Position numbers and translations under genes: made by a program
Notes under the pieces: model-generated
Told to the model about the DNA's origin: nothing
The model's input: the letters and a program-made list of their open reading frames with translations, nothing else
Databases searched by the model: none
Shown: piece after piece, positions 34,897-44,882 of the stretch
How positions within the stretch are numbered: position 1 is the stretch's first letter
How the letters are laid out: each line of letters begins with the position of its first letter
Source: Hyphomicrobiales bacterium
GTDB taxonomy: Bacteria > Pseudomonadota > Alphaproteobacteria > Rhizobiales > Rhizobiaceae
DNA: 64,000 bases
Assembly (NCBI GenBank): GCA_900465675.1
Contig: UBJR01000003.1
Coordinates: 49,785-113,784 of the forward strand
Direction: 5' to 3'

Positions 34897-37311
34897 TCAC
34901 CCCAGATAGGTTTGTGCGAGAAGATCGGAGAGCGCTTCTAGCTCGCGCTCGAGCTTCTTGTAGACGTCGCCGTTCATCGTCTCCGGCGTCATCACGGCAA
35001 GACCGGAATGGAGGCGCATCGCTTCGCGGTAGAAAGGCGACATCTGGCCGTTGATGAAGGCATTCGGCAGCTGCTCCACTTCGCGGTGGATCTCGTTCAC
35101 CTGGAAGAGGATCGAGCGTGGGTTGAGCGGATCGAGCGCCAGAAGGTCAGTGACAGTCAGCCGCGCGGTGTTGACGTTGTAGCGGCGGCGATGGGTCATG
35201 ACACTGTCGCCGATCTCAAGCAGCATGTCGAGCGCGCCGTCGGGCGCTTCGGGGCCGGACATGTGGCCGAGCAGCCGGGTCAGATGCAGGCCGCGCTCGA
35301 TGTAGCGGCCGAGCGACAGGAAGCGCCAGCCGGTGAAGCGGTACATGTTTTCGTGCACCAGACCGGCAAAGCCCGCGAGCTTGCGCAGCAGGATGGTCAT
35401 GGCGTGGCTGGCGTCGTCGCCGGCGGCAACGGTCATGCGGAAGCGGCGGGCGGTTTTTGCGAGGTCGTTCAGCGCCAGCCAGCCGTCCGGCGAGAAACGG
35501 TCGCGGATGTTGCTGGCGGAATAGACGGCGCTGTCGATGTTGCGCAGCAGCGTTTCCGGCACCGGTTCCTCGGTGTCGATGTCGAGTGCCGCCAGATATT
35601 CCGAGACGTCGGCCAGCAGCGGCTGGTCCGGGTCGGCAGCTTCGGCGTAGCGGGCGTGCCAGGCGCGCAGGATGCGCAGCGCCCCTTCGGCGCGCTCGAT
35701 ATAGCGTCCGAGCCAGAAGAGATTGTCGGCCGCGCGGCTCGGCAGGCTGCCCGGCATGTTGCGTGTGAAGCTGCCTTCGGCGGGCAGCAGCGTGTGGCGC
35801 TCGACCGGCTTGTCGCTGACGATCCACACGTCGGCGGCCGCACCGCCGGATTGCATGGCAATGGCGGCGACATCGTCGCTGGCGCCGATGCGGGCAAAGC
35901 CGCCGGGCATGATCTGCCAGCCGTTTGCGGTGCGTGCCGCAAAGACGCGCAGCGACATAGGCCGCGGCGTCAGCTTGCCGCCGACCCAGGCCGGCGTGGT
36001 GGAGAGCGTGACGACTTCCTGGCCGACGAGCTTCGGGCCATCGGTGCTCAGCCAGTCGGAGATCGAATCCTTCGCCGTCGCGCGCAGGGATGACCCCAGC
36101 ACGGATTCGCCGTCGTCGTCGAAGAAGGGGGCGCGCGAGAAGGCAGGGCCGATGACCATCTTTTCGAGATGCTTGGCCACATGCTCCTGCTCGCTTTTCT
36201 GCCCGCACCACCAGGTGGCAATCGACGGCAGCTGCAGGTCCTCACCGAGGATCCGGCGACAGATGGTGGGCATGAAGGCCAGCAGCGCGCGGGTTTCAAG
36301 AATGCCGGTGCCGAGGCCGTTGACGATCGTCACCGTTTCGGCACGCAGGGCATCGAGCAACCCGGGCGTACCGATATGCGAATTCTGGTTCAGTTCGAGC
36401 GGATCGGCATAGGCGCTGTCGAGGCGGCGCCAGAGCACGCCGATCGGCTTCAGCCCGGCGACGGTGCGTACCATGATCCGGCCGTTAACGACGGTCAGGT
36501 CCTCGCCTTCAAGTAGCATGAAGCCGAGATAGCGGGCGATATAGGCGTGCTCGTAGTAGGTCTCGTTTGCCGGGCCCGGCGTCAGGACCGCGATGCGGTC
36601 GTCGCCGGAATGTTTCATCGTCTGCAGCGTGTCGCGGAAGGCGCCGAAGAACGAGGCCAGGCGGTGCACCGGCGTTTCGGCATAGACGTCGGAGAAGGCG
36701 CGGGTCGTCGCAACACGGTTTTCCAGCGCAAAGCCGGCGCCTGACGGCGCCTGCGTGCGGTCTGCCAGCACCCACCAGTTTCCATCCGGGCCGCGGCCGA
36801 TTTCGAAGGCGCAGAAATGCAGGTAGTGGCCGGTGGCCGGCTTCACACCCGCCAGCGGCCGCTGGAATTCCGGGTTCGAGGCAATCAGGCTGGGCGGCAG
36901 GAAGCCTTCCTGCACCAGCGTGTTCTTGCCGTAGATATCCGCAACGATTGCTTCCAGCAGATCTGCGCGCTGGACGAGGCCCGCGGACAATTGCTGCCAT
37001 TCGCGTTCGTCGATGAGTACAGGAATATGCGACAGCGGCCAGGAGCGTTCGCCGGTGCCCTTGCTGCCATAGGCCCGGTAGAAGACGCCGGCATCGCGCA
37101 GATAGCGGTCGGCACGGGCGAAGCGTTCGGCGAGTTCGGGCTTGGGCACGCGCCCGAAGGCGGAGAGGAAGCGCTGCCAGACGGGGCGGATCGCACCGGT
37201 GTTGTCGACCATCTCGTCGGCAACACCAGGCAATGGCGCATAGTCGAGAGCCGCATCGCTGGCGCTGCGGGGATCGATTGCCTTGCGTTCCGTTGCCGGT
37301 TTCTTGCCCAT
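34897..37311 (-). CDS. Fused circularly permuted ATP-grasp and alpha-E domain protein
   Basis: 804-residue fusion. Residues ~60-480 correspond to the circularly permuted type 2 ATP-grasp domain (DUF404/DUF407), with VLIDEREWQQLSAGL, HFCAFEIGRGPDGNWWVLADRTQAPSG near 170 and LTPGPANETYYEHAYIARYLGF; residues ~490-800 to the all-helical alpha-E domain (DUF403), beginning MPGSLPSRAADNLFWLGRYIERAE. In many bacteria these are two separate genes. ATP-grasp enzymes form amide bonds by acyl-phosphate chemistry, so a peptide or amide ligase is expected. Eleven bases downstream of the DUF2126 gene. Confidence 0.9.
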   Translation of the reverse strand: MGKKPATERKAIDPRSASDAALDYAPLPGVADEMVDNTGAIRPVWQRFLSAFGRVPKPELAERFARADRYLRDAGVFYRAYGSKGTGERSWPLSHIPVLIDEREWQQLSAGLVQRADLLEAIVADIYGKNTLVQEGFLPPSLIASNPEFQRPLAGVKPATGHYLHFCAFEIGRGPDGNWWVLADRTQAPSGAGFALENRVATTRAFSDVYAETPVHRLASFFGAFRDTLQTMKHSGDDRIAVLTPGPANETYYEHAYIARYLGFMLLEGEDLTVVNGRIMVRTVAGLKPIGVLWRRLDSAYADPLELNQNSHIGTPGLLDALRAETVTIVNGLGTGILETRALLAFMPTICRRILGEDLQLPSIATWWCGQKSEQEHVAKHLEKMVIGPAFSRAPFFDDDGESVLGSSLRATAKDSISDWLSTDGPKLVGQEVVTLSTTPAWVGGKLTPRPMSLRVFAARTANGWQIMPGGFARIGASDDVAAIAMQSGGAAADVWIVSDKPVERHTLLPAEGSFTRNMPGSLPSRAADNLFWLGRYIERAEGALRILRAWHARYAEAADPDQPLLADVSEYLAALDIDTEEPVPETLLRNIDSAVYSASNIRDRFSPDGWLALNDLAKTARRFRMTVAAGDDASHAMTILLRKLAGFAGLVHENMYRFTGWRFLSLGRYIERGLHLTRLLGHMSGPEAPDGALDMLLEIGDSVMTHRRRYNVNTARLTVTDLLALDPLNPRSILFQVNEIHREVEQLPNAFINGQMSPFYREAMRLHSGLAVMTPETMNGDVYKKLERELEALSDLLAQTYLG

Positions 37312-37322
37312 TAAAACCTAGC

Positions 37323-40300
37323 CTAAAGCCCTGCCGGACGCCGGAGATCCAGCGTCAGAGGGAATTCTTGCGAACCCGTTTCGGCACGCGGAATGAAGCC
37401 GCCTGCGGTATGTCCCCACGGCTCGAACCGGGCAAGCCGCCGTGCTTCCGCTTCGTTGCCGTTGACTGGGAAGGTGTCATAGTTGCGGCCGCCCGGATGG
37501 GCAACATGGTAGATACAGCCGCCGATCGAACGCTTCGACCATGTATCATAAATGTCGAAGGTCAGCGGCGTATTGACCGGCAATACAGGATGCAGGCCCG
37601 ACGACGGCTGCCAGGCCTTGTAGCGGACACCAGCGACGGAAACACCCGACGTGCCGGTTGGCGTCAGCGGCAGGGTGCGGCCGTTGCAGGTCACGGCGTA
37701 GCGGGCGCTGTTGCTGGTTTCGAGACGAACCTGCAGACGCTCGACCGAGCTATCGACATAGCGGACCGTGCCGCCGATCGCGCCTTCTTCGCCCATCACG
37801 TGCCACGGCTCCAGCGCCTGGCGAACTTCGAGCTTCGAGCCTTCGTATTCCACCTCGCCGCAGAAGGGGAAGCGGAACTCGAGCTGCGCTTTGAACCATT
37901 CAGAGCTGAGATCGAAGCCGTTTTCTCTCAGATCCGCCAGCACATCCATGAAGTCGGCCCAGACGAAATGCGGCAGCATGAAGCGATCGTGCAGCGAGGT
38001 GCCCCAGCGCACGAAGCCGCCATCGGCCGGGTTCTTCCAGAAGCGGGCGATCAGGGCGCGGACCAGCAGCTGCTGGGCAAGCGACATGCGGGCGTTCGGC
38101 GGCATCTCGAAACCGCGGAACTCGACGAGGCCGAGCCGCCCCGTGGGGCCGTCGGGCGAAAACATCTTGTCGATGCAGATTTCGGCGCGATGGGTATTGC
38201 CGGTGACGTCGATCAGCAGGTTGCGGAAGAGGCGATCGACCAGCCATGGCCGCGGCGTAACGCCGTGGCCCGGCATCGGCACCTGCGCCATGGCGATTTC
38301 GAGTTCGTAGAGGCTGTCGTGGCGGGCCTCGTCGATGCGCGGCGCCTGGCTGGTCGGGCCGATGAACATGCCGGAGAAGAGGTAGGACAGCGAGGGATGC
38401 CGCTGCCAGTGCAGGACCAGGCTTTTCAGCAGATCGGGACGGCGCAGGAACGGGCTGTCGCCGGGGTTCGCGCCGCCGACCACGACATGGTTGCCGCCAC
38501 CCGTGCCGGTGTGGCGGCCGTCGATCATGAACTTGTCGGCGCCAAGCCTTGTGGTGCGCGCTTCCTCGTAGACGGCGGTGGTGATGTCGACGCAATCCTG
38601 CCAGTTCGCGGCCGGATGAATGTTGACCTCGATGACACCAGGGTCAGGGGCGACGCGGATGACGTTGATGCGTTCGTCCTGCGGCGGCGAGTAACCCTCG
38701 ATATGAACAGGCAGGTTCAAGTCGCGGGCGGCATTTTCCGCCGCGGCGATCAGTTCGAGATAATCCTCGATGCGCTCGACCGGCGGCATGAAGACGCAAA
38801 GCCTGCCGTCGCGCGGTTCGACCGACATGGCGGTGCGCACTGCGCCGCCGATCTCGCCGATCGTCTGCTCGACGCGTGCCTGGCTGCTGTCATCCGTCTG
38901 GCGCGAGGCTTCCGGCATTGCCCGGCCGGCGGGCACCACGACATCTGCCAGCGGCTGGCGTGGAATCGAGGGGTCGGCGGTGTGGATATAGGGATAGCGT
39001 GACGGCGGAACGTAGGGCAGGGTGCCGAGCGGCAGCCGGTAGCCGACCGGGCTGTCACCCGGGACGAGGAAGATCTTGCCGCGGCGGGTGCGCCACTTTT
39101 CGCTGACCCAGCGCTGGCCCGATGCCTTGGAATTCCAGGCCTGAACCGGGAGAATGTAGCCGGTCGCGACCGTCAGGCCGCGTTCGAAGACGCGGGCGAT
39201 GCGGTTGCGTTCTTCGGGGTCCTTGAGCTTGGAATTGGACGGATCGACATTTTCGGGGAGGCTGCCCTCCTTGACGATCCATTCGGCCGGGTCCTCGTAA
39301 GCGGGCAGAACCATCTCCGGTTCGATCGCCAGTTCCCGGGCGATCGCCGTCAGAAGCTTTCCGGCGTCGTCGGCGGTGACGCCGGCATCCATGCCTTCGG
39401 TTGCGATGAGATCGGGATTTTGCCAGATCGGCAGGCCGTCCTTGCGCCAGTAGAGCGAGAAGGTCCAGCGCGGCAGGCTCTCGCCCGGATACCACTTGCC
39501 CTGGCCATAGTGCAGGAAGCCGCCGGGGGCGAAGCGCTCGCGGAGCTTGCGGATCAGCACATCGGCCTTTTCGCGCTTGGTCGGCCCGACGGCGTCGGTA
39601 TTCCATTCTTCGGATTCGAAATCGTCGATGGAGACGAAGGTCGGCTCTCCGCCCATGGTCAGGCGAACGTCCTGCGCCTGAAGGACGCGGTCGATTGTCT
39701 CGCCGAGCGCGTTCAGCTCGTCCCAGCTTTCATCGGAGAAAGGCTTGGTGATGCGCGGATGCTCGGCAACGCGGGACACGTTCATGTCGAAGCCGAATTC
39801 GGTGTTGGCCTCGCCGAAATAGCCGCCGGAGATTGGCGCGGCATTGCGGAAATGCGGTGTCGCGGCCAGAGGGATATGACTTTCGCCGGTCAGCAATCCC
39901 GAGGTCGGGTCGAGGCCCACCCAGCCGGCGCCGGGGAGGTAGACCTCCGCCCAGGCATGAAGATCGGTGAAATCGACTTCGGTTCCGGACGGGCCGTCCA
40001 GCGCCTTCAGATCAGGCGCCAGCTGGATCAGATAGCCGGAGACGAAGCGGGCGGCGAGGCCGAGATGGCGCAGGATCTGTACGAGCAGCCAGCTGGTGTC
40101 GCGGCAGGAGCCAAGCGCGCTTCCAAGCGTTTCCTCGGGCGTCTGCACCCCGGTTTCCATGCGAATGACATAGCCGATCTGCTGCTGCAGGCGGGCATTG
40201 AGGCCAACGACCATATCGACCGTCGGCTGGCCGGGCGTATAGTCGAGCGTTTCCAGAAAGGCCTTCAGCCGCTGCCCGGGCTCTTCCGGCTTCATGTAGA

Positions 40301-40646
40301 TCGAGAGATCTTCGCGCAGCGTTTCCGGATAGTCGAAAGGCCACTTCGTCGCTTCCTCTTCGACGAAGAAGTCGAAGGGATTGTAAACGGTCATGTCGGC
40401 GACGAGGTCGACTTCGATCTTGAATTCGGTGACCGGGTCCGGAAAAACGTAGCGAGCCAGATAGTTGCCGTATGGGTCCTGCTGCAGGTTCACGAAATGG
40501 TTCGAAGGCGTAACCTTCAGCGAATGACTGAGGACGCGGGTCTTCGAATGCGAGGCCGGTTTGAGGCGGATGACCTGCGGCCCGAGGCGGACCGGCTTGT
40601 CATATTTATAGTGCGTCAAATGATAGATGCTGGCCTTGATCGACAT
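37323..40646 (-). CDS. Large transglutaminase-family protein with DUF2126
   Basis: 1107-residue protein from the ATG at 40646 ([19 protein letters not shown]); the frame is open upstream but that part is unlike the family. The N-terminal ~300 residues are a transglutaminase domain with intact Cys181 (GSCRDTSW), His230 (DLHAW) and Asp246 (GLDPTSG). The rest is DUF2126, which includes repeated stretches such as [26 protein letters not shown] and the [15 protein letters not shown] motif. First gene of the operon, so all three products should be made together. Confidence 0.93.
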   Translation of the reverse strand: MSIKASIYHLTHYKYDKPVRLGPQVIRLKPASHSKTRVLSHSLKVTPSNHFVNLQQDPYGNYLARYVFPDPVTEFKIEVDLVADMTVYNPFDFFVEEEATKWPFDYPETLREDLSIYMKPEEPGQRLKAFLETLDYTPGQPTVDMVVGLNARLQQQIGYVIRMETGVQTPEETLGSALGSCRDTSWLLVQILRHLGLAARFVSGYLIQLAPDLKALDGPSGTEVDFTDLHAWAEVYLPGAGWVGLDPTSGLLTGESHIPLAATPHFRNAAPISGGYFGEANTEFGFDMNVSRVAEHPRITKPFSDESWDELNALGETIDRVLQAQDVRLTMGGEPTFVSIDDFESEEWNTDAVGPTKREKADVLIRKLRERFAPGGFLHYGQGKWYPGESLPRWTFSLYWRKDGLPIWQNPDLIATEGMDAGVTADDAGKLLTAIARELAIEPEMVLPAYEDPAEWIVKEGSLPENVDPSNSKLKDPEERNRIARVFERGLTVATGYILPVQAWNSKASGQRWVSEKWRTRRGKIFLVPGDSPVGYRLPLGTLPYVPPSRYPYIHTADPSIPRQPLADVVVPAGRAMPEASRQTDDSSQARVEQTIGEIGGAVRTAMSVEPRDGRLCVFMPPVERIEDYLELIAAAENAARDLNLPVHIEGYSPPQDERINVIRVAPDPGVIEVNIHPAANWQDCVDITTAVYEEARTTRLGADKFMIDGRHTGTGGGNHVVVGGANPGDSPFLRRPDLLKSLVLHWQRHPSLSYLFSGMFIGPTSQAPRIDEARHDSLYELEIAMAQVPMPGHGVTPRPWLVDRLFRNLLIDVTGNTHRAEICIDKMFSPDGPTGRLGLVEFRGFEMPPNARMSLAQQLLVRALIARFWKNPADGGFVRWGTSLHDRFMLPHFVWADFMDVLADLRENGFDLSSEWFKAQLEFRFPFCGEVEYEGSKLEVRQALEPWHVMGEEGAIGGTVRYVDSSVERLQVRLETSNSARYAVTCNGRTLPLTPTGTSGVSVAGVRYKAWQPSSGLHPVLPVNTPLTFDIYDTWSKRSIGGCIYHVAHPGGRNYDTFPVNGNEAEARRLARFEPWGHTAGGFIPRAETGSQEFPLTLDLRRPAGL

Positions 40647-40755
40647 ATTTCGCCTTATCCGGCGCCGCGTCGTTGCACGGCTTTGCTGTTCCCAAGGGGA
40701 TAGTGTGCAATGCAGCGAAAGAATGCAAGGCGCAAAGGTTAACGGCTGAAAGGCT

Positions 40756-42138
40756 TTACGACAGTTTTGCGAAAGCGACTGAAGCCTTGAGGCCCTTTCC
40801 ATCAGGGCCGTTGGCGAGCGTCAGGCTGGCGTTGAAGAGATTGGCGATCTCCTCGACGATCGGCAGGCCGAGGCCAGCGCCCGGCGCGCCCGATTCGTTG
40901 CCGCGCGAAAAGCGCTGGCGCACGGCATCCAGCTTCTCCGCCGGAATACCGGGGCCGTTGTCCTCGACTTCAAGCGTGACGGTATCGCCGCCCCGGGAAA
41001 CGCGGACGGTGACTTCAGCGCCCTTGCCGGAATAGGCGATGGCATTGCCGGCGAGGTTGCGCAAGAGTTCGCCGATCAACAGGGGCTCTGCCCGGATCAC
41101 CGCAGCGCCGTCACCCTCGAAGCCCAGGTCGATACCGGTTTCGGCGGCGGTCGGGATCAGTTCGCCGGTGATTTCCTGAGCGAGCGCGGTGAGATCGATG
41201 GCCGTGGCCGTGAGTGCTTCTTTTGCTGCCGCTGCGTCGATCTTTGCCATCAGCAGCAGCTGGGCAAGAATGCGTTCGGCGTGAGCGACGGCTTGATCGC
41301 CCTTCAGGGCCGATCGATGGGCCTCGTCAAGCGTTACAGCGCGCACCGAGAGCGCAAGCTGGGTGCGGATGATCGCCAGCGGCGTGCGCAGCTGGTGACT
41401 GGCATTGCCGGTGAAATTGCGCAGGGCTTCGAGCGCCGATTGCAAGCGGACCATGAAGCTGTTGACGGTATCGACCAGCGGTTCGACTTCGCTCGGTACC
41501 AGTTGCTCGATTGGGTGCAGGTCGTCGGGGCTGCGCTCGCCGATCGCATCGCGGAGCTTGTAGAGCGGGCGGAGCGCGACGGTGACCGAAATCCAGACGA
41601 TGACGGCGGCGCCCGCGATCATGAAGAGAAGGCGCAGCGCCGAGCGGAACAGGATGGCGCGGGCAAGCTGGCGGCGGGCGATGGTGGTTTCAGCAACCGT
41701 CACCGAGAAGGGAACGGAGCGGATGCCGGTGGAGGCCGACCGCCTCAAGGTGGCGACGCGGATCGGCTCGCCGCGGAACGTGTCGTCTGCAAAGCCCGCG
41801 ACCTCGCCTTGCGTATCGGCGAGTGCGGGCAAGGCTTGATAGCCGGTGATGAACTCGCCGGGTGGTCCATCGACTCGGTAGAAAACGCGGTCCTGGGCGG
41901 CCGAGGTCAGCATTTCCAGGGCCACATAGGGGATATCGACCTCAAGCGTACCGTCTTCGGCCACGACGACGCGTTCGGCGATTGCCAGTGCGGAACCTGC
42001 GAGCACGCGGTCGGAGACGATATTGGATGTCTGGATTGCTTCCCGATAGGTGTCGGCGAGCGCCAGCGTGCCGATGATGGCGGTGGAGATCAGCAACCAG
42101 AAGAGCAGCCTGCGGCGCAGCGAATAGGCGGCCCTCAT
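40756..42138 (-). CDS. TctE-like sensor histidine kinase
   Basis: 460-residue membrane kinase. Helices at about 10-30 and 165-190 enclose a ~135-residue periplasmic domain of the two-component sensor N-terminal type. A HAMP-like linker leads to HisKA with [10 protein letters not shown] (phosphoacceptor His248) and HATPase_c with [26 protein letters not shown] and [12 protein letters not shown]. It overlaps the response-regulator gene by four bases. Resembles TctE-family sensors, whose signal is often a carboxylate detected through a periplasmic binding protein; a candidate binding protein lies at 44883-45947. Confidence 0.92.
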   Translation of the reverse strand: MRAAYSLRRRLLFWLLISTAIIGTLALADTYREAIQTSNIVSDRVLAGSALAIAERVVVAEDGTLEVDIPYVALEMLTSAAQDRVFYRVDGPPGEFITGYQALPALADTQGEVAGFADDTFRGEPIRVATLRRSASTGIRSVPFSVTVAETTIARRQLARAILFRSALRLLFMIAGAAVIVWISVTVALRPLYKLRDAIGERSPDDLHPIEQLVPSEVEPLVDTVNSFMVRLQSALEALRNFTGNASHQLRTPLAIIRTQLALSVRAVTLDEAHRSALKGDQAVAHAERILAQLLLMAKIDAAAAKEALTATAIDLTALAQEITGELIPTAAETGIDLGFEGDGAAVIRAEPLLIGELLRNLAGNAIAYSGKGAEVTVRVSRGGDTVTLEVEDNGPGIPAEKLDAVRQRFSRGNESGAPGAGLGLPIVEEIANLFNASLTLANGPDGKGLKASVAFAKLS

Positions 42139-42812
42139 GCAGCCTCGGTCAGTTTGTCGAGATAGTAGCCGATACCGCGGGCGGTCTTCACCGTCAGACT
42201 GTAAGGCGCGAGCCGCTTGCGCAGACGGCTGACATATTGCTCGATGGCATTGGCCGAGATGTCGTCGTCGAAGGCGGTCAGCGACTGGATGATCGCTTCC
42301 TTGGCAACCACCTTGCCGGCGCGCATGAAGAGGATTTCGAGCAGGCCGAGTTCGCGGGCGGGGATATCGATCTGGATGCCGGCTGCGGAAAACGTGCGGG
42401 AATTGAGATCGAAGGAAACAGGGCCGTACATGACGGTTGCCGAATGCAGCCCTGCCTGACGGCGCAGCAGGACACGAACACGGGCCTCGAATTCGGCGAT
42501 GTCGAAGGGTTTGATCAGATAGTCGTCAGCGCCGAGATCGAGGCCGCGGACCCGCTCTTCCGGCGTGCCGCGGGCCGTCAGGATTAGCACGGCGGCCTTG
42601 CTCTGCCGGGCGCGCATGTTTCGCAGCACTTCGAGCCCGTCCATCTCGGGAAGGTTGAGATCGAGAATCACCAGATCAAAATTTTCGGCGGCGATGACGG
42701 CATTCGCAGACGCGCCGTCATGCACGACATCGACGGCATGACCGGTCCCGCGCAAGATCGCAGACAGGCCATCGGCAAGCGCGACATTGTCTTCGGTCAG
42801 CAGGATGCGCAC
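42135..42812 (-). CDS. OmpR/TctD-like response regulator
   Basis: 225-residue response regulator. The receiver domain has the acidic pocket ED at 7-8, the phosphorylated Asp51 (VILDLNLPEMDG) and the Lys of the LIKPFD loop. The C-terminal winged-helix Trans_reg_C domain ends AVKEAIIQSL-like, KRLAPYSLTVKTARGIGYYL. First of the pair, so transcribed before the kinase. Likely controls transport genes; tctCBA seven kilobases away is a reasonable but untested target. Confidence 0.93.
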   Translation of the reverse strand: MRILLTEDNVALADGLSAILRGTGHAVDVVHDGASANAVIAAENFDLVILDLNLPEMDGLEVLRNMRARQSKAAVLILTARGTPEERVRGLDLGADDYLIKPFDIAEFEARVRVLLRRQAGLHSATVMYGPVSFDLNSRTFSAAGIQIDIPARELGLLEILFMRAGKVVAKEAIIQSLTAFDDDISANAIEQYVSRLRKRLAPYSLTVKTARGIGYYLDKLTEAA

Positions 42813-42882
42813 GGATGTTTCCTTGTTGGCAAACGAGATTACAGGGCGGGTGCGCCGCTGTCATCATCGGCCGTGCTCATTC

Positions 42883-44760
42883 TCACGCTGTACGTGCAGC
42901 CTCCTGCTCCTTGCGGGCGGCATCCAGCAGCCGGTGGAATCGCGGGTCCGAGCGGATGTTGTCGAGGTCGGAATCGTTCTCGAACCACATGATGTGATAG
43001 ACCGAACTGCGCGGCAGCAGCTTTTCCAGCAGGGCAAGGGCCTCGTCGGTATCGCCAAGGACGGAATAGACGCAGGCGAGATTGTATTGCGCGACGATGT
43101 CGTTCGGATCGATGGCAATCGCGCGCGCTGCCCAGTTGCGGGCGCGTGCCCTGTCGCCTAGATGGGCGAGCGCGAGCGCGCCGCGATGCGACGGGCCGGA
43201 ATTCTCCGGATTGAGGCTGACGGCGCGTTCGGCCCGGAGAATGCCGAGCTTCGCCCAGTTCTCAGTATCGGCAGGACGCCCCATCGACCGGTAGACGCTC
43301 ATCAGGTGGATCGGCGAGACGTAATCGTCGGTCCGGATATGGGCGGCGCGGGTGAAATAATGCGCGGCGTTGGCATAGTCGCCATGCATGAAGAAGAAGC
43401 GGGCATAGTGGAAGTTCGCCTCATAGAGGTTCGGATCCAGGCTCAAGGCTCGCTCGAAAGCTTCGATTGCCTGTTCCCGCTGACCGTTCTGGTGCAGCGC
43501 AAGGCCGCGCGAGGCATGGGCTTCGGCAAGGTCGGGGTTGAGCTCGAGTGCCCGGGCGCTCGCCGTCAGGATCTGCTGCACCGAGACCTTCCCCGGATCC
43601 CAATCGCGGATCGCCGCATCGCAATCGGCGATGCCGGCATAGGCGCGGCCATAATCGGGGTCGAGCTCGACGGCCTTTTCGAACATGCGGCGGGCAAGCA
43701 GCAGATATGATTTCGTCCAGGTGTGGGAGAGCTGCCGGCCGCGCAGGTAATAGGTATAGGCCTCCACATTGGCCGTCGGCTCTTCGGCGATCGCCTTCTT
43801 TTCTTCGGGCAGCAGCCGGATCTTCAGCTGGCCGACGATCGAATTGGCGATCTCGTCCTGGATGGCGAAGATATCCGTCAGATTGCGATCGTAACGGTCG
43901 GCCCAGAGGTGGTCGCCGTTGCTGGTGTCGATAAGGTGGCTGGAGATGCGCACGCGGTTGCCTGCCATCCGCACGCTTCCCTCTAGCACATAGCGGACGC
44001 CGAGCTCCTGAGCGAGCTGCTTGATGCGGACCGACGTCCCCTTGTAGGTGAAGACGGTGTGGCGTGACACGACATGCAGGCTCGATACCTTCGAGAGGTC
44101 GGTGATAATGTCCTCGGTAATGCCGTCGGAGAAATAGTCCTGATCGGCATCGCCGCTCATGTTGGTGAAGGGCAGAACGGCGATGAAGCAGGTGTTGCGG
44201 CGCTGGGTTGCCGCGCGGCTGCTGCCGGCACCCTTGTTGATGTCGATGGTATAGACCTGCACTGGCTGCTTGATGTTCTTCAGTGCATGCTCGCCCTGCA
44301 GGTCGAAGCCGACATTAAGGCGCGTGCCGACCTGGTCGCGGACGGAGCTCGACACGCAGATGCCACCTGGCTGCGCAAGCTTTTCCAGCCTAGCCGCGAC
44401 GTTGACACCATCGCCGAAGACATCGCCGTCCTGGAGAACGACGTCGCCAAGGTTGATGCCGATGCGGAACTCGATGCGCTGTTCCTTCGGCACGCCCTCA
44501 TTGCGGGCCGCCATGTTTCGCTGGATCTCGACGGCGCAGGCAACGGCATTCACAACGCTCTGGAACTCGACAAGCATTCCGTCGCCTGTCAGCTTGAAAG
44601 TCCGGCCCTTGTAGTCGGAGATCCTGACATCGATCAGTTCACAGCGGTGACGATTGAGCGCCTGAAGAGTTCCGGATTCATCGACCCCCATCAGACGGCT
44701 GTAGCCTACGACGTCGGCAGCGAGAATTGCGCTCAGCCGTCGTTCCAATATCCCCTCCAT
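42883..44760 (-). CDS. Class III adenylate cyclase with TolB-like and TPR domains
   Basis: 625-residue cytosolic protein. The cyclase domain is N-terminal (residues ~8-170), with ILAADVVGYSRLMG, KLTGDGMLVEF and GDVFGDGVNVAARLEKLA. Residues ~190-310 form a TolB/FlgO-like domain (IAVLPFTNMSGDADQDYFSDGITEDI, LEGSVRMAGNRVRISSHLID). The remainder contains about five TPR repeats (ALELNPDLAEAHASRGLALHQNGQ and similar). This architecture is multiplied in rhizobial genomes, and individual copies rarely have assigned stimuli. Flanked by the two-component pair and the divergent binding-protein gene. Confidence 0.93.
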   Translation of the reverse strand: MEGILERRLSAILAADVVGYSRLMGVDESGTLQALNRHRCELIDVRISDYKGRTFKLTGDGMLVEFQSVVNAVACAVEIQRNMAARNEGVPKEQRIEFRIGINLGDVVLQDGDVFGDGVNVAARLEKLAQPGGICVSSSVRDQVGTRLNVGFDLQGEHALKNIKQPVQVYTIDINKGAGSSRAATQRRNTCFIAVLPFTNMSGDADQDYFSDGITEDIITDLSKVSSLHVVSRHTVFTYKGTSVRIKQLAQELGVRYVLEGSVRMAGNRVRISSHLIDTSNGDHLWADRYDRNLTDIFAIQDEIANSIVGQLKIRLLPEEKKAIAEEPTANVEAYTYYLRGRQLSHTWTKSYLLLARRMFEKAVELDPDYGRAYAGIADCDAAIRDWDPGKVSVQQILTASARALELNPDLAEAHASRGLALHQNGQREQAIEAFERALSLDPNLYEANFHYARFFFMHGDYANAAHYFTRAAHIRTDDYVSPIHLMSVYRSMGRPADTENWAKLGILRAERAVSLNPENSGPSHRGALALAHLGDRARARNWAARAIAIDPNDIVAQYNLACVYSVLGDTDEALALLEKLLPRSSVYHIMWFENDSDLDNIRSDPRFHRLLDAARKEQEAARTA

Positions 44761-44882
44761 GAAAACGGTCTAATTTAGCTTAACTTCTTTTATAGTTTTT
44801 GTCGCGGTAGGCCGGCAATTTTGCTTGAGCTGCGGCGAGGCTCACGCTTGCTCCTCCTTTCGACGCATGCAATCCTTTTCGG

